From Dinoroseobacter sp. (GTDB lineage Bacteria; Pseudomonadota; Alphaproteobacteria; Rhodobacterales; Rhodobacteraceae): a stretch of DNA of 64,000 nucleotides. The translations under genes and the position numbers were made by a program. Below the pieces are notes generated by a model. It had not been told where the DNA came from. It ran no database searches and was given only the letters and a program-made list of their open reading frames with translations. This document shows, in pieces, positions 45,762 through 54,604 of the stretch; position 1 is the first letter of the stretch, and each line of letters opens with the position of its first letter. The stretch spans positions 186,001-250,000 of the forward strand of contig JAEPNN010000003.1 of NCBI GenBank assembly GCA_017643385.1. Reading direction: 5' to 3'.

Positions 45762-47846
45762 GTGAGATTTACATCACTTCTAGCGGCAGCTTTTTTTTGC
45801 ACCCCTTTGCTGGCGCAACCTGCGCCCAGTCTTTTACCTGAAGAAACCCCACTTCTGATCCCCGACCCGGGCTTGATTGAATGGGAAATCTCAAACCGGT
45901 TTTCACCATTTCAAGCACTTCCCAATCCGTCTCAGTCTTTTTCCGATTTTTCATTTCGTTCCGGCGAAGCGGCTTCTGACTGGTATCGTCGTGTTTGGGA
46001 GAAGAACCCCGATAGTTTTGCTTCGCCCTATGCCTCGGCTTTACGATCGGGCAAGCAGACCCCCTGGTCATCCGAAACAGGCCTTCCAAGCGATCCGGTT
46101 CTGAAATGGATCCGTGCGGAAACTGATCCTGCCGCGCGTATCAATATCACGCTCAGCTACCCGCATGCGGGTCCGTGTAGATGGGAAGCGGGTGAAACAC
46201 GCATTCTGGCCCCAAACTGTTCGAGACCGACTGCCGTCAGCATCCCTCAAAACGGTTTGGCGATTGGTGTGAGGCTTGGGACGAGCCCTGCGTCGGCAAC
46301 CATCTTTGCGCGCCCGAAACACGAAGTCATTCTGGGTCTTGGTGATAGCTATGCATCAGGCGAAGGAAATCCCGATCAACCGACGGTCTGGGCGGATTGG
46401 TTCACACCAGCAGCTGGCGACACACGTTGGCTGGTTCGAAATGTTGGTATCGATCAAGACCCGCTCTGGCTCGACGAAACCTGCAACCGCAGCTTCTTTT
46501 CCTATCAATCGCTAGCCGCCCTCAGACGTGCGTCTCAGGATCCGCATCTGCTCGTCAGCTTCGTTCATCTCGCCTGTACCGGTGCTGAGATTTTCAACGG
46601 TCTACTGGCTCCACAGGAAAATGCTGGCGGTTCCGAGACATTTCTGAGGTACTCGCAAATCAATGCAGCGCAACATGCCCTGTGTCAAAGACACTTGGGG
46701 CTAGACTATCGCCCCTTCACTGAACAAATCGCGACAGAAGCCCAAATCCGAGGCTTTGCACGTCGCAATGGCACGACGTTACGCTTGCTCGATACTCTCG
46801 ATGTCAACACGCGCCAGCAACGTTCTGAAACCAGGCTCAATGAGCCGCGAAGCGGTCTTTTGGATTGCCCGCAAGGTCAGATGCGCGCGCCAGATTACGT
46901 TTTTCTGTCGGTCGGTGGCAACGATATCGGCTTCGGCGATCTGGTTCGGTACTTTCTTGTGCCGTTCGATGTGGACCTATCTTTGTTAAACAGCCTTGTC
47001 CTACCTGAAACCTGTCCTGATCCCGCCTACCGCTACCGCGATCCTGATCTCGCAATCTCGGAGCATTGTTCAAACAAGGACAGATCCAACGACTATCATA
47101 GCGGAAGCCTGATCTCAGACTCGGGCGATCCCTCTGGATTTCAGGCGCGCTTTGCGCTGCTGGTGAGTGCAATCCGTCACTATCTGGAAGTGTCGCCAGA
47201 TCAGATCGCGATGGTTCAATATCCAGATCCATTGCGTCGGGGGTTCGCGCTGCCGGAAATCCGCGATGATTTTCGGCGACCCGGTGCAGATCTTGAGCTT
47301 CGAGCAGAACGCTCGCTGGATGCGGGGCCGGTTGAAGAAGACAGTCCGAGCGCAGGTCCCGACCCATGTCGCAGGCTCTCGCTTCAACCTGATCTGGTTC
47401 ATGGCAGCCCTGCAGGTCTCGATCCACTGAGCCCATGGGCGTCGCTGAGCGCGCGCGATCCGCTAGAGATCACGGCAGACTGGGCCTTCAACCTCCGCTC
47501 GAACGAGGCATTCAACCTGCTTCGACAATTCGAAGATCTGCGCATTGCGTTAACCGATGCCTCGCTAGATGAGCGTATCACCTTTGCCTGCGTGGGACGC
47601 GATGCGTTCGTGGGACGCGGATGGTGGGTGGGCGATAAGTTGAATCTGCCCTCCCACGGCCCAGACCCCTTCAGGTGGTCGCCTTCGGATTGGCAACCCT
47701 ATGCCTACGAAGCCAATGGTCGAACTGTACGGACGGCAAATGACAGTTTCCTGACCCAAAAAGATGTTTATGGAACGGCTCATCCAAATCTCGCGGGACA
47801 TGCCATAATGGCTGATATTTTGATAGAGCGCCTCGGTTGGCAATGA
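45762..47846 (+). CDS. Secreted SGNH/GDSL-type hydrolase with an internal misread segment
   Basis: A 694-residue exported esterase-like protein. The GTG start (GGAG eight bases upstream) gives the signal peptide MRFTSLLAAAFFCTPLLAQ. SGNH blocks are visible: nucleophile Ser in LGLGDSYASGEGNP, block III Asn in VFLSVGGNDIGFGD, and the His block in YGTAHPNLAGHAIM. Between about 47273 and 47425 the annotated frame gives an odd Arg/Asp/Pro-rich stretch. The +1 frame gives FGDPVQILSFEQNARWMRG and HVAGSRFNLIWFMAALQ with strongly GC-rich third positions. The natural protein probably uses that frame, implying an extra T in TTTT at 47270-47273 and a missing base near 47425. It overlaps the flavoprotein gene by ATGA. 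Confidence 0.75.
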   Translation: MRFTSLLAAAFFCTPLLAQPAPSLLPEETPLLIPDPGLIEWEISNRFSPFQALPNPSQSFSDFSFRSGEAASDWYRRVWEKNPDSFASPYASALRSGKQTPWSSETGLPSDPVLKWIRAETDPAARINITLSYPHAGPCRWEAGETRILAPNCSRPTAVSIPQNGLAIGVRLGTSPASATIFARPKHEVILGLGDSYASGEGNPDQPTVWADWFTPAAGDTRWLVRNVGIDQDPLWLDETCNRSFFSYQSLAALRRASQDPHLLVSFVHLACTGAEIFNGLLAPQENAGGSETFLRYSQINAAQHALCQRHLGLDYRPFTEQIATEAQIRGFARRNGTTLRLLDTLDVNTRQQRSETRLNEPRSGLLDCPQGQMRAPDYVFLSVGGNDIGFGDLVRYFLVPFDVDLSLLNSLVLPETCPDPAYRYRDPDLAISEHCSNKDRSNDYHSGSLISDSGDPSGFQARFALLVSAIRHYLEVSPDQIAMVQYPDPLRRGFALPEIRDDFRRPGADLELRAERSLDAGPVEEDSPSAGPDPCRRLSLQPDLVHGSPAGLDPLSPWASLSARDPLEITADWAFNLRSNEAFNLLRQFEDLRIALTDASLDERITFACVGRDAFVGRGWWVGDKLNLPSHGPDPFRWSPSDWQPYAYEANGRTVRTANDSFLTQKDVYGTAHPNLAGHAIMADILIERLGWQ

Positions 47847-49036
47847 GCCGGTCGCTACATATCCCTACCGTTGTCATTGGGGCCGGTGCAGCAGGGTTGA
47901 TGTGCGGGGTTCATGCGGGGCAAGGCACGGTTATTCTGGATCACGCAAAAACGCCCGGCGAGAAAATCCGTATCTCAGGGGGCGGGCGCTGCAATTTCAT
48001 CAATTTACACAGTGGCCCCCACGCGTTTCTCAGCCAGAATCCACATTTCGCCAAATCGGCGCTCAGCCGGTACTCCCAATGGGATTTCATCGACCTCGTC
48101 GACCAGCACAAGATTGCATGGCACGAAAAGACGTTGGGGCAATTGTTCTGCGATGAGAGCTCACAACAAATCATCGATATGTTGCTCGATGAGGCTGCCC
48201 GGGCCGAAGCATCAGTCTGGCTGAACACCCATGTCAAAGACATAAGCCATGACGGGTCATGCTTCCAACTTGAACTTGCTCGGGGCGGCAAGCCATTGTC
48301 GCTTAGCACCGATGCCCTTGTCATCGCTTCGGGAGGCAAATCTATACCAAAAATTGGCGCCACAGATTTTGGGTATCGGATCGCACGCCAATTTGGGCAC
48401 AAGATCGTTGAAACCCGCCCTGCCCTTGTTCCACTAACTTTTGGAGGAAGTTTCGCAGAGCTTTCCGGGCTTTCGGTCCCTGCACGCATCTCCTGCAATG
48501 GTACCGCTTTTGAAGAGGGGCTGCTGTTTACCCATCGTGGCTTGTCCGGACCATCCATCCTGCAGGTATCCTCCTACTGGCGCGACGGGGACCCGATCAC
48601 GGTGCATTTGATGCCCGGCATGGATTTGGTCGAAGCCCTGCAGTCAGAACGCTCAAGGTCTGGGCGTAAAGACCTCGCAACCGCGTTGGGCGCGTATGTG
48701 CCCAAGCGACTTGCGGCTGATCGAACCACCGCTGCGGGTCTTACTGGCAATCTGGCCGATCAGTCTGACGCGAAATTGCGGATCTTGGGCGACGCTTTAA
48801 CGAACTGGCACCTGACACCGACGGGCAGCGAGGGGTATCGCAAGGCAGAAGTGACATTAGGCGGTGTCGACACAGACGGTCTGCAAGCAAAGACCATGGA
48901 AAGCCGCAGCCAAAGTGGTCTTTATTTCATTGGCGAGGTGGTCGACGTAACCGGATGGCTTGGCGGCTATAACTTCCACTGGGCATGGGCCAGTGGTGTG
49001 GCCGCGGGACAGGCTATACGCGCAAAGAAATCATGA
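47843..49036 (+). CDS. BaiN/HI0933-type NAD(P)/FAD-dependent oxidoreductase
   Basis: A 397-residue flavoprotein. The dinucleotide-binding motif VVIGAGAAGLMCGVHAG starts the chain, followed by the family's ISGGGRCNFINLHSGP. Later come ALVIASGGKSIPKIGATDFGY, FTHRGLSGPSILQVSSYW and the C-terminal LYFIGEVVDVTGWLGGYNFH, all typical of the BaiN/YhiN family (TIGR00275). The physiological substrate of most members is unknown; BaiN itself reduces bile-acid intermediates. The ATG overlaps the stop of the SGNH hydrolase by four bases. Confidence 0.9.
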   Translation: MSRSLHIPTVVIGAGAAGLMCGVHAGQGTVILDHAKTPGEKIRISGGGRCNFINLHSGPHAFLSQNPHFAKSALSRYSQWDFIDLVDQHKIAWHEKTLGQLFCDESSQQIIDMLLDEAARAEASVWLNTHVKDISHDGSCFQLELARGGKPLSLSTDALVIASGGKSIPKIGATDFGYRIARQFGHKIVETRPALVPLTFGGSFAELSGLSVPARISCNGTAFEEGLLFTHRGLSGPSILQVSSYWRDGDPITVHLMPGMDLVEALQSERSRSGRKDLATALGAYVPKRLAADRTTAAGLTGNLADQSDAKLRILGDALTNWHLTPTGSEGYRKAEVTLGGVDTDGLQAKTMESRSQSGLYFIGEVVDVTGWLGGYNFHWAWASGVAAGQAIRAKKS

Positions 49037-49137
49037 CCTGAAACTTCAAGGCCTTCCCCTTGCCCCTTCCCGCAATATGTTGCATCTCGACCTGAGCCCG
49101 CGTGCAGGGCAAACGCGCATTTGAAGGACAGCACATC

Positions 49138-50109
49138 ATGGACACTGCAGCGAAACCGACCGAGCTGATCTCGGTTCGCGATACATTCGGCATAGATACG
49201 GATATGACCGTGCATGGCTTTGCCGAAGGCAGCGACCGCGTGCCAACATTCGACCCGACCTACAAGTTCGACCCAGACACGACGCTGGCGATCCTGGCAG
49301 GCTTCGACCGCAACCGTCGCGTGATGATCCAAGGCTACCACGGCACAGGTAAGTCAACGCATATCGAACAAGTCGCAGCGCGTCTGAACTGGCCATGCGT
49401 GCGTGTAAACCTCGACAGCCACATCTCGCGGATCGATCTGATCGGTAAAGACGCCATCAAACTGAAAGACGGCGTTCAGGTTACGGAGTTCCACGAAGGC
49501 ATCCTGCCATGGGCGCTGCGCAACCCAACCGCGATCGTATTCGACGAATATGATGCAGGCCGCGCAGACGTGATGTTCGTGATCCAGCGTGTTCTCGAAG
49601 TGGACGGGAAACTGACGCTTCTGGACCAAAACGAGGTTATCGAACCCCATCCTTCATTCCGCATCTTCGCCACAGCCAACACAGTTGGGCTGGGTGACAC
49701 CACGGGGCTTTACCACGGCACCCAACAGATCAACCAAGGTCAGATGGACCGCTGGTCGCTTGTCGCGACGCTCAACTACCTGAGCCATGATGCGGAGACC
49801 AACATCGTGTTGGCGAAAAACCCGCACTACAACACCGAGAAGGGCCGCCAGCACGTCAGCCAGATGGTCACAGTCGCCGACCTGACCCGCCGCGCCTTCA
49901 TGGCGGGTGATCTTTCGACCGTGATGAGCCCCCGAACCGTAATCGCTTGGGCGCAAAACGCCGAGATCTTCCGCAATATCGGATATGCCTTCCGCCTGAC
50001 CTTCCTCAACAAATGTGATGAGCTCGAACGTCAGACCGTGGCCGAGTTCTACCAGCGTTGCTTTGACGAAGAATTGCCCGAGAGTGCGGTCAGCGCCGCA
50101 ATCGGCTGA
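49138..50109 (+). CDS. cobS: Cobaltochelatase subunit CobS
   Basis: A 323-residue AAA+ ATPase of the aerobic cobaltochelatase CobNST, which inserts cobalt into hydrogenobyrinic acid a,c-diamide during B12 synthesis. Walker A is GYHGTGKST (66-74), Walker B is IVFDEYDAG, and [21 protein letters not shown] is the sensor region. CobS forms rings with CobT. The ATG at 49138 gives [20 protein letters not shown], typical of the family. I saw no cobalamin riboswitch in the 100 bases upstream. The stop TGA shares one base with the next start. Confidence 0.95.
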   Translation: MDTAAKPTELISVRDTFGIDTDMTVHGFAEGSDRVPTFDPTYKFDPDTTLAILAGFDRNRRVMIQGYHGTGKSTHIEQVAARLNWPCVRVNLDSHISRIDLIGKDAIKLKDGVQVTEFHEGILPWALRNPTAIVFDEYDAGRADVMFVIQRVLEVDGKLTLLDQNEVIEPHPSFRIFATANTVGLGDTTGLYHGTQQINQGQMDRWSLVATLNYLSHDAETNIVLAKNPHYNTEKGRQHVSQMVTVADLTRRAFMAGDLSTVMSPRTVIAWAQNAEIFRNIGYAFRLTFLNKCDELERQTVAEFYQRCFDEELPESAVSAAIG

Positions 50110-50804
50110 TGCATATCGGCCTGATCGGAGGGATCGGCCCGGCCGCTACGGTTGTTTACTATAACGCCTTGGTGGCCGAGATGCGCAAGCGCGGCAAACC
50201 GCTCGACCTGACGATCGCACAGGCGGAGGCTTCCGTGCTCGTGGTGAACAGTCGCGAGAATAACCGCGACCGACAGGCCACGATTTACGCCGATCTGATC
50301 AAACGTCTGGATGGTGCTGGCGCAGATTGCGTCGCAATCACATCTCTCGGGGGGCATTTTTGTTTTGAAGAAACGAAAGCCTTGTCAGCCCTTCCGCTGA
50401 TTAGTGCAATCACACCTCTGGATGCCGTTTTCTCAGGTCAAGGTCTCAAACGTGTTGGGCTGCTGGGGACGCAACGTGTCATGTCGACCAGGCTTTATGG
50501 CCAATTGCACAGCACCGAAGCCGTCGTACCAGACGGAGATCTAGATATGATCGGCAAGACTTATACCGATCTTGCGCTTTCCGGTACGTGTACGGACGAT
50601 CAGCGGGCCTTCTTTTTCGAGGAAGGCCGCAAGATGGTTGAGGATCAGGGCGCAGAGGCAATAGTTCTGGCAGGAACAGATCTGGGCCTTGCTTTTCACG
50701 GCCATGATACCGGGTACAGGGTGATCGACGCGCTTGACGTGCATGTCAATGTTTTGGCCAAACTGGCAGCAGGCGAGCTAGATTTGGAGAAGGTGGCGGC
50801 ATGA
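50109..50804 (+). CDS. Asp/Glu racemase-like protein lacking both catalytic cysteines
   Basis: A 231-residue protein with the Asp/Glu racemase fold pattern: [21 protein letters not shown] at the N-terminus and LKRVGLLGTQRVMSTRLYG in the middle. By eye against YgeA-type racemases, the first active-site Cys of the C-T-N-T-M-H motif corresponds to Thr78 (AITSLGGH) and the second Cys of G-C-T-E to Gly189 (LAGTDLGL). A two-base racemase mechanism therefore looks impossible, and it may bind or otherwise process its ligand. It is fused by overlap to cobS and to the PLP enzyme that follows, in the cobS-cobT operon. Confidence 0.8.
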   Translation: MHIGLIGGIGPAATVVYYNALVAEMRKRGKPLDLTIAQAEASVLVVNSRENNRDRQATIYADLIKRLDGAGADCVAITSLGGHFCFEETKALSALPLISAITPLDAVFSGQGLKRVGLLGTQRVMSTRLYGQLHSTEAVVPDGDLDMIGKTYTDLALSGTCTDDQRAFFFEEGRKMVEDQGAEAIVLAGTDLGLAFHGHDTGYRVIDALDVHVNVLAKLAAGELDLEKVAA

Positions 50805-51751
50805 GCGAATCAATTCCAACCCGCGATGATATTCGTGCTGCCTACGGACGCATCAAGCCTTACATCCGCCGCACCCCTGTTTTATCCGTCGAGGCAGACG
50901 CGTTTGACCTGCCTTTCGAGACCCATTTCAAACTTGAACACACACAGGTCACGGGCAGTTTCAAGTTTCGCGGGGCACTCAACAATATGCTGTCGCGCGA
51001 CGTTCCAAAAGCTGGCGTCGTCGCCGCCTCTGGCGGGAACCATGGGGCCGGTGTGGCCTTTGCGGCAACGAAGCTTGGGCACAAATCTGTAATCTTCGTG
51101 CCAAAGATGATCGCGAAAGAAGAGAAGTTGCGCCGGATGCGTCAGTTTGGGGCCGAAGTCATCCTGACCGAAGGCAACGTGGCGGATTGCATGAATGAAT
51201 ACACTGCGTATTCAAACGAGACCGGTGCGTTAGCTATTCACCCCTATGACACCGCAGCCACGCTTTGCGGACAAGGCACAGCCGCGCTCGAGATTGAAGA
51301 ACAGCTCGATATCGATACCTTACTTGTTGCCGTGGGTGGCGGGGGGCTGATTGGGGGCATAGCCTCGTGGTGCGCAGGCCATACCAAGGTTGTCGCGGTA
51401 GAGACCCACACCACCAACACATACAGCCTGTCGATGGAAGTTGGTCCGGACATCAATGTAACCCCTTCCGGGATTTCAGCAGGTAGTCTTGGCGGTCCCG
51501 CACTAGGCAAACTGTCTTACGAGGTCGCAAAAGCACACGTTGCAAGCGGTGTGCTTGTTTCTGACGACGACGTGTTCGATGCCCAGCGCCGGTTGTGGGA
51601 TACCACGCGGCTTATTGCAGAACCGGGTGGGGCCACCGCACTGGCCGCACTGACCTCTGGCGCCTATGTTCCAGAGAAAGACGAACGGATGGGCGTACTG
51701 CTTTGTGGTGGAAACGCTGAATCCGACTGGTTTGTGGAACCCACAACATGA
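50801..51751 (+). CDS. PLP-dependent threonine/serine dehydratase-like enzyme
   Basis: A 316-residue fold-type II PLP enzyme. The Schiff-base lysine is in [15 protein letters not shown], the phosphate/carboxylate loop is [14 protein letters not shown], and the PLP-phosphate Gly loop is [15 protein letters not shown]. There is no C-terminal ACT domain, so it resembles catabolic threonine dehydratase, serine racemase or hydroxyaspartate ammonia-lyase rather than biosynthetic IlvA. It overlaps both neighbours by ATGA. Its pairing with the racemase-like protein suggests a shared amino-acid substrate (inference). Confidence 0.85.
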   Translation: MSESIPTRDDIRAAYGRIKPYIRRTPVLSVEADAFDLPFETHFKLEHTQVTGSFKFRGALNNMLSRDVPKAGVVAASGGNHGAGVAFAATKLGHKSVIFVPKMIAKEEKLRRMRQFGAEVILTEGNVADCMNEYTAYSNETGALAIHPYDTAATLCGQGTAALEIEEQLDIDTLLVAVGGGGLIGGIASWCAGHTKVVAVETHTTNTYSLSMEVGPDINVTPSGISAGSLGGPALGKLSYEVAKAHVASGVLVSDDDVFDAQRRLWDTTRLIAEPGGATALAALTSGAYVPEKDERMGVLLCGGNAESDWFVEPTT

Positions 51752-53628
51752 GCACTAAAGGACCTGAAAACCCCTCTGAGCCGTTCAAGAAGGCCTTGGC
51801 CGAAGCGACGCGTGTGCTCGCAGATGATCCCGAAGTTGGTGTGACCTACTCTGTTGATCCACCGGGCATGAACGCAGATTCCATCCGGCTTCCGCAAATC
51901 AGCCGTCGCATGAGCAAAGAAGAAGTGTTGCTGGCGCGCGGAACAGCCGATGCCTACGCGCTGCGCCGTAAGTTTCACGACGATGCGACCCATGCGCGCT
52001 ATGAGCCTCAAGGCCAGATGGCGCGAGATCTGTATGAGGCGATGGAAACAGCCCGGTGCGAAGCGGTTGGTGCGCGCACAATGCCGGGAACGGCGGGCAA
52101 TATTGACGCCAAGATCGGATCTGAGGCCTCGCGCAAGGGTTACGCACAGATCGAAAACGCGTCCGAGGCGCCTTTGGCCGTTGCCGCAGGGTATCTCGTT
52201 CGATCGCTTGCAACAGGCCGAGAGCTTCCCGAGGGCGCGCAGAATGTGCTTGATCTATGGCGTGAGCATATCGAGGGACAGGGTTTCGATACCCTTCGCA
52301 ATCTTGATAACGTGCTTGGCGATCAGACAGCCTTTGCCAAGCTTGCCCGTCAGTTGATCGATGATCTGGGCTATGGTGACCAACTTGGTGAAGACCCCGA
52401 TGATATGGAGGACGAAACCGAGGAGGAAAATCAACAGAACGAAGAACAGCCCCAACAAGACGATCAGAACGAAGACAAAGAAGACACATCAGACGATCAG
52501 GACGAAAACCCGCAGGACAGCGACGCCGAACAGACCGAGGCAGCACAGGCTGAACTGAGCGCTGAAGATGTTGAAGATATGGAAGACGCCGAAGAGCAGG
52601 ACATGCCTGACGGTGAAAATCCTCTCGATCCTCCACCGCCAGCTCCTCATTCCGACGCAGACCCAGACTACATTGTTTGGAACACTGAACACGACGAAGA
52701 AATCAAAGCAGAGGAACTTGCAGAAGCGGCAGAGCTTGAACGTCTGCGTGCCTATCTCGACAAACAGCTAGAGCCGCTGAAAGGTGCAGTTTCACGTCTG
52801 GCGAATAAGCTGCAGCGTCGACTTCAGGCACAGCAAAACCGTTCATGGCTGTTTGACATGGAAGAGGGGATACTCGACGCGGGTCGTCTGGCGCGCGTTG
52901 TGGCCAACCCAACGACACCGCTGTCCTTCAAGGTCGAAAAAGACACCGATTTCCGCGACACGGTTGTGACGCTCTTGCTCGACAACTCGGGCTCGATGCG
53001 CGGACGCCCCATTTCGATCGCTGCAATCTGTGCAGACGTACTTGCCCGTACGCTGGAGCGTTGCCAGGTCAAGGTTGAAATCCTCGGCTTCACAACGCGT
53101 GCCTGGAAAGGCGGGCAAAGCCGTGAAGAATGGCTGAAGGCCGGTCGTCCGCAACAGCCCGGCCGCCTCAATGACCTGCGCCACATTATCTACAAACAGG
53201 CCGACGCACCGATGCGCCGGACCAGGAACAATCTGGGTCTGATGATGAAAGAGGGCTTACTAAAGGAGAACATCGACGGTGAGGCACTGGAATGGGCCCA
53301 CCGCCGCATGATTGCGCGTCCCGAAGCGCGAAAAGTCCTCATGGTGATATCTGACGGGGCGCCCGTGGATGACAGTACTCTGTCCGTGAACCCAGCCAAT
53401 TATCTCGAAAAACACCTGCGCGATGTGATTGCCATGGTCGAAAAACGCCGTGCCGTAGAGCTTGTTGCAATCGGCATCGGCCATGACGTGACGCGGTACT
53501 ACGACCGGGCTGTTACGATCACGGATGTCGAACAACTGGCTGGGGCGATGACGGAACAACTCGCGAGCCTTTTTGATACCGACAAGCGCGGGCATTCACG
53601 CGGAATGGGAATGAAGCGCGCAGGATAA
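51748..53628 (+). CDS. cobT: Cobaltochelatase subunit CobT
   Basis: A 626-residue subunit of CobNST. The N-terminal part (1-215) is conserved helical. Residues about 215-300 form an extremely acidic low-complexity linker ([19 protein letters not shown] and further D/E/Q runs). The C-terminal von Willebrand A domain carries the MIDAS motif DNSGSMRG and [17 protein letters not shown]. With CobS it activates CobN for cobalt insertion. It is the last gene of the operon; its start overlaps the PLP enzyme by four bases. About 317 bases without a gene follow. Confidence 0.95.
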   Translation: MSTKGPENPSEPFKKALAEATRVLADDPEVGVTYSVDPPGMNADSIRLPQISRRMSKEEVLLARGTADAYALRRKFHDDATHARYEPQGQMARDLYEAMETARCEAVGARTMPGTAGNIDAKIGSEASRKGYAQIENASEAPLAVAAGYLVRSLATGRELPEGAQNVLDLWREHIEGQGFDTLRNLDNVLGDQTAFAKLARQLIDDLGYGDQLGEDPDDMEDETEEENQQNEEQPQQDDQNEDKEDTSDDQDENPQDSDAEQTEAAQAELSAEDVEDMEDAEEQDMPDGENPLDPPPPAPHSDADPDYIVWNTEHDEEIKAEELAEAAELERLRAYLDKQLEPLKGAVSRLANKLQRRLQAQQNRSWLFDMEEGILDAGRLARVVANPTTPLSFKVEKDTDFRDTVVTLLLDNSGSMRGRPISIAAICADVLARTLERCQVKVEILGFTTRAWKGGQSREEWLKAGRPQQPGRLNDLRHIIYKQADAPMRRTRNNLGLMMKEGLLKENIDGEALEWAHRRMIARPEARKVLMVISDGAPVDDSTLSVNPANYLEKHLRDVIAMVEKRRAVELVAIGIGHDVTRYYDRAVTITDVEQLAGAMTEQLASLFDTDKRGHSRGMGMKRAG

Positions 53629-53945
53629 TCGATCGGGCCGGTTTCCCAGCAGCATATCGCTTTGAGACATGAGCGCTTACGCCTGTGCGCGTTGCAGGGG
53701 AAGCTAGTGAATGTGTCAGATGGTGCAGCAAGGGGCCGGCAAGTTGAACGCAAGTGCGAGCCAGAACCGGACCAGCTGAAACCAAGGCTAGCCTATGGCA
53801 ATGCTTCAATCTGACTTCAGACAAACGGCTACCGCCCAAACTTATCTCTAAGTATCGAGAGTGCTTCACCGCGTTGCGTCAAACTCAAACGGCATAGTTG
53901 TTTAGAAGTCAGAGTGTTCAATTTCGCTTTGCACGACCTTAGATC
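53629..53945. other. Gene-free stretch after cobT
   Basis: 317 bases between the convergent cobT and VOC-protein genes. Open frames here are short or overlap cobT in antisense. I see no clear hairpin terminator, RNA gene or repeat. Confidence 0.5.
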
Positions 53946-54362
53946 TCAGTCATCGCGCCCGGGCTCATTGGGATTGCTGGAAAAGAGTGCGATTTTATTA
54001 CCCTGCGGGTCGCGTAAATACCCCACATAGAAATGCGGCCCATAGGCGTCTCGAAAGCCCGGGGCACCTTCGTCTGATCCGCCCGCGGAAAGTGCTGCGG
54101 TATGCAATTCTCGCACCTGTGTCTGACTATTCAATTCAAACGCAACCATCGTACCATTTCCGGTCACTGCAGGTTCTCCATTGTAGGGCGGTTTGACGTA
54201 AAACTCTGGCACTTCATATGTTTGCCCGAGCGCTTTGGGCAGCGCATAACTCAAACCCTCTGGACCTTCTTCAAGTTCATAGCCCAGCGCTGGCAAAAAC
54301 GCAGAATAGAACCGTTTCGCGCATGCGATGTCATCTGCTCCGACGGTGACATAAGACAGCAT
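53946..54362 (-). CDS. VOC (glyoxalase/bleomycin-resistance) family protein
   Basis: A 138-residue VOC-fold protein: MLSYVTVGADDIACAKRFYSAFLPALGY, then GTMVAFELNSQTQVRELHTAAL and the C-terminal HFYVGYLRDPQGNKIALFSS. The usual first metal His is replaced (SYVTVGADD) and the last Glu is Ala (KIALFSS), so metal catalysis is doubtful and a binding role is possible. The start at 54362 begins at the fold. It is monocistronic. Confidence 0.85.
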   Translation of the reverse strand: MLSYVTVGADDIACAKRFYSAFLPALGYELEEGPEGLSYALPKALGQTYEVPEFYVKPPYNGEPAVTGNGTMVAFELNSQTQVRELHTAALSAGGSDEGAPGFRDAYGPHFYVGYLRDPQGNKIALFSSNPNEPGRDD

Positions 54363-54526
54363 ATTTTCGGCATTCCCTCGCATTGGAATTTCGAGCGCGA
54401 GCCTAACGCTTCACAAGCACTTATAACATCTTATCAAAGAAACTCAGGCGGAAGTTCTTGAGAAATGTAATCGTCTAAGCCCCATGGCTCCAAACGCGTG
54501 GTTGCAGCCAACGCATGCGGGTTTCT

Positions 54527-54555
54527 TTGCACCATACCCCCTTCACCCTTATTGT
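54527..54555 (+). promoter_or_regulatory. Candidate promoter of the Xaa-Pro aminopeptidase gene
   Basis: TTGCAC (54527-54532) and TATTGT (54550-54555) with a 17-base spacer, 49 bases before the ATG at 54605. A run of Ts follows the -10. Confidence 0.5.
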
Positions 54556-54604
54556 TTTTTCGGCTTTCATGCGCGCAGCCTCTGCGCGCGGAAAGCAACA
54601 TATC

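Noticed and set aside
47167-47430. Separate overlapping gene inside the SGNH hydrolase
   Set aside because: Its protein-like part is better explained as the true frame of the hydrolase between two indels; the first 35 residues are not protein-like.
49037-49137. Cobalamin riboswitch before cobS
   Set aside because: The 100-base region shows no B12-box-like sequence or matching stems.
53519-53869. 116-codon minus-strand frame beyond cobT
   Set aside because: It overlaps the cobT 3' end in antisense, is Arg/Ser/His-rich, and has no ribosome site.
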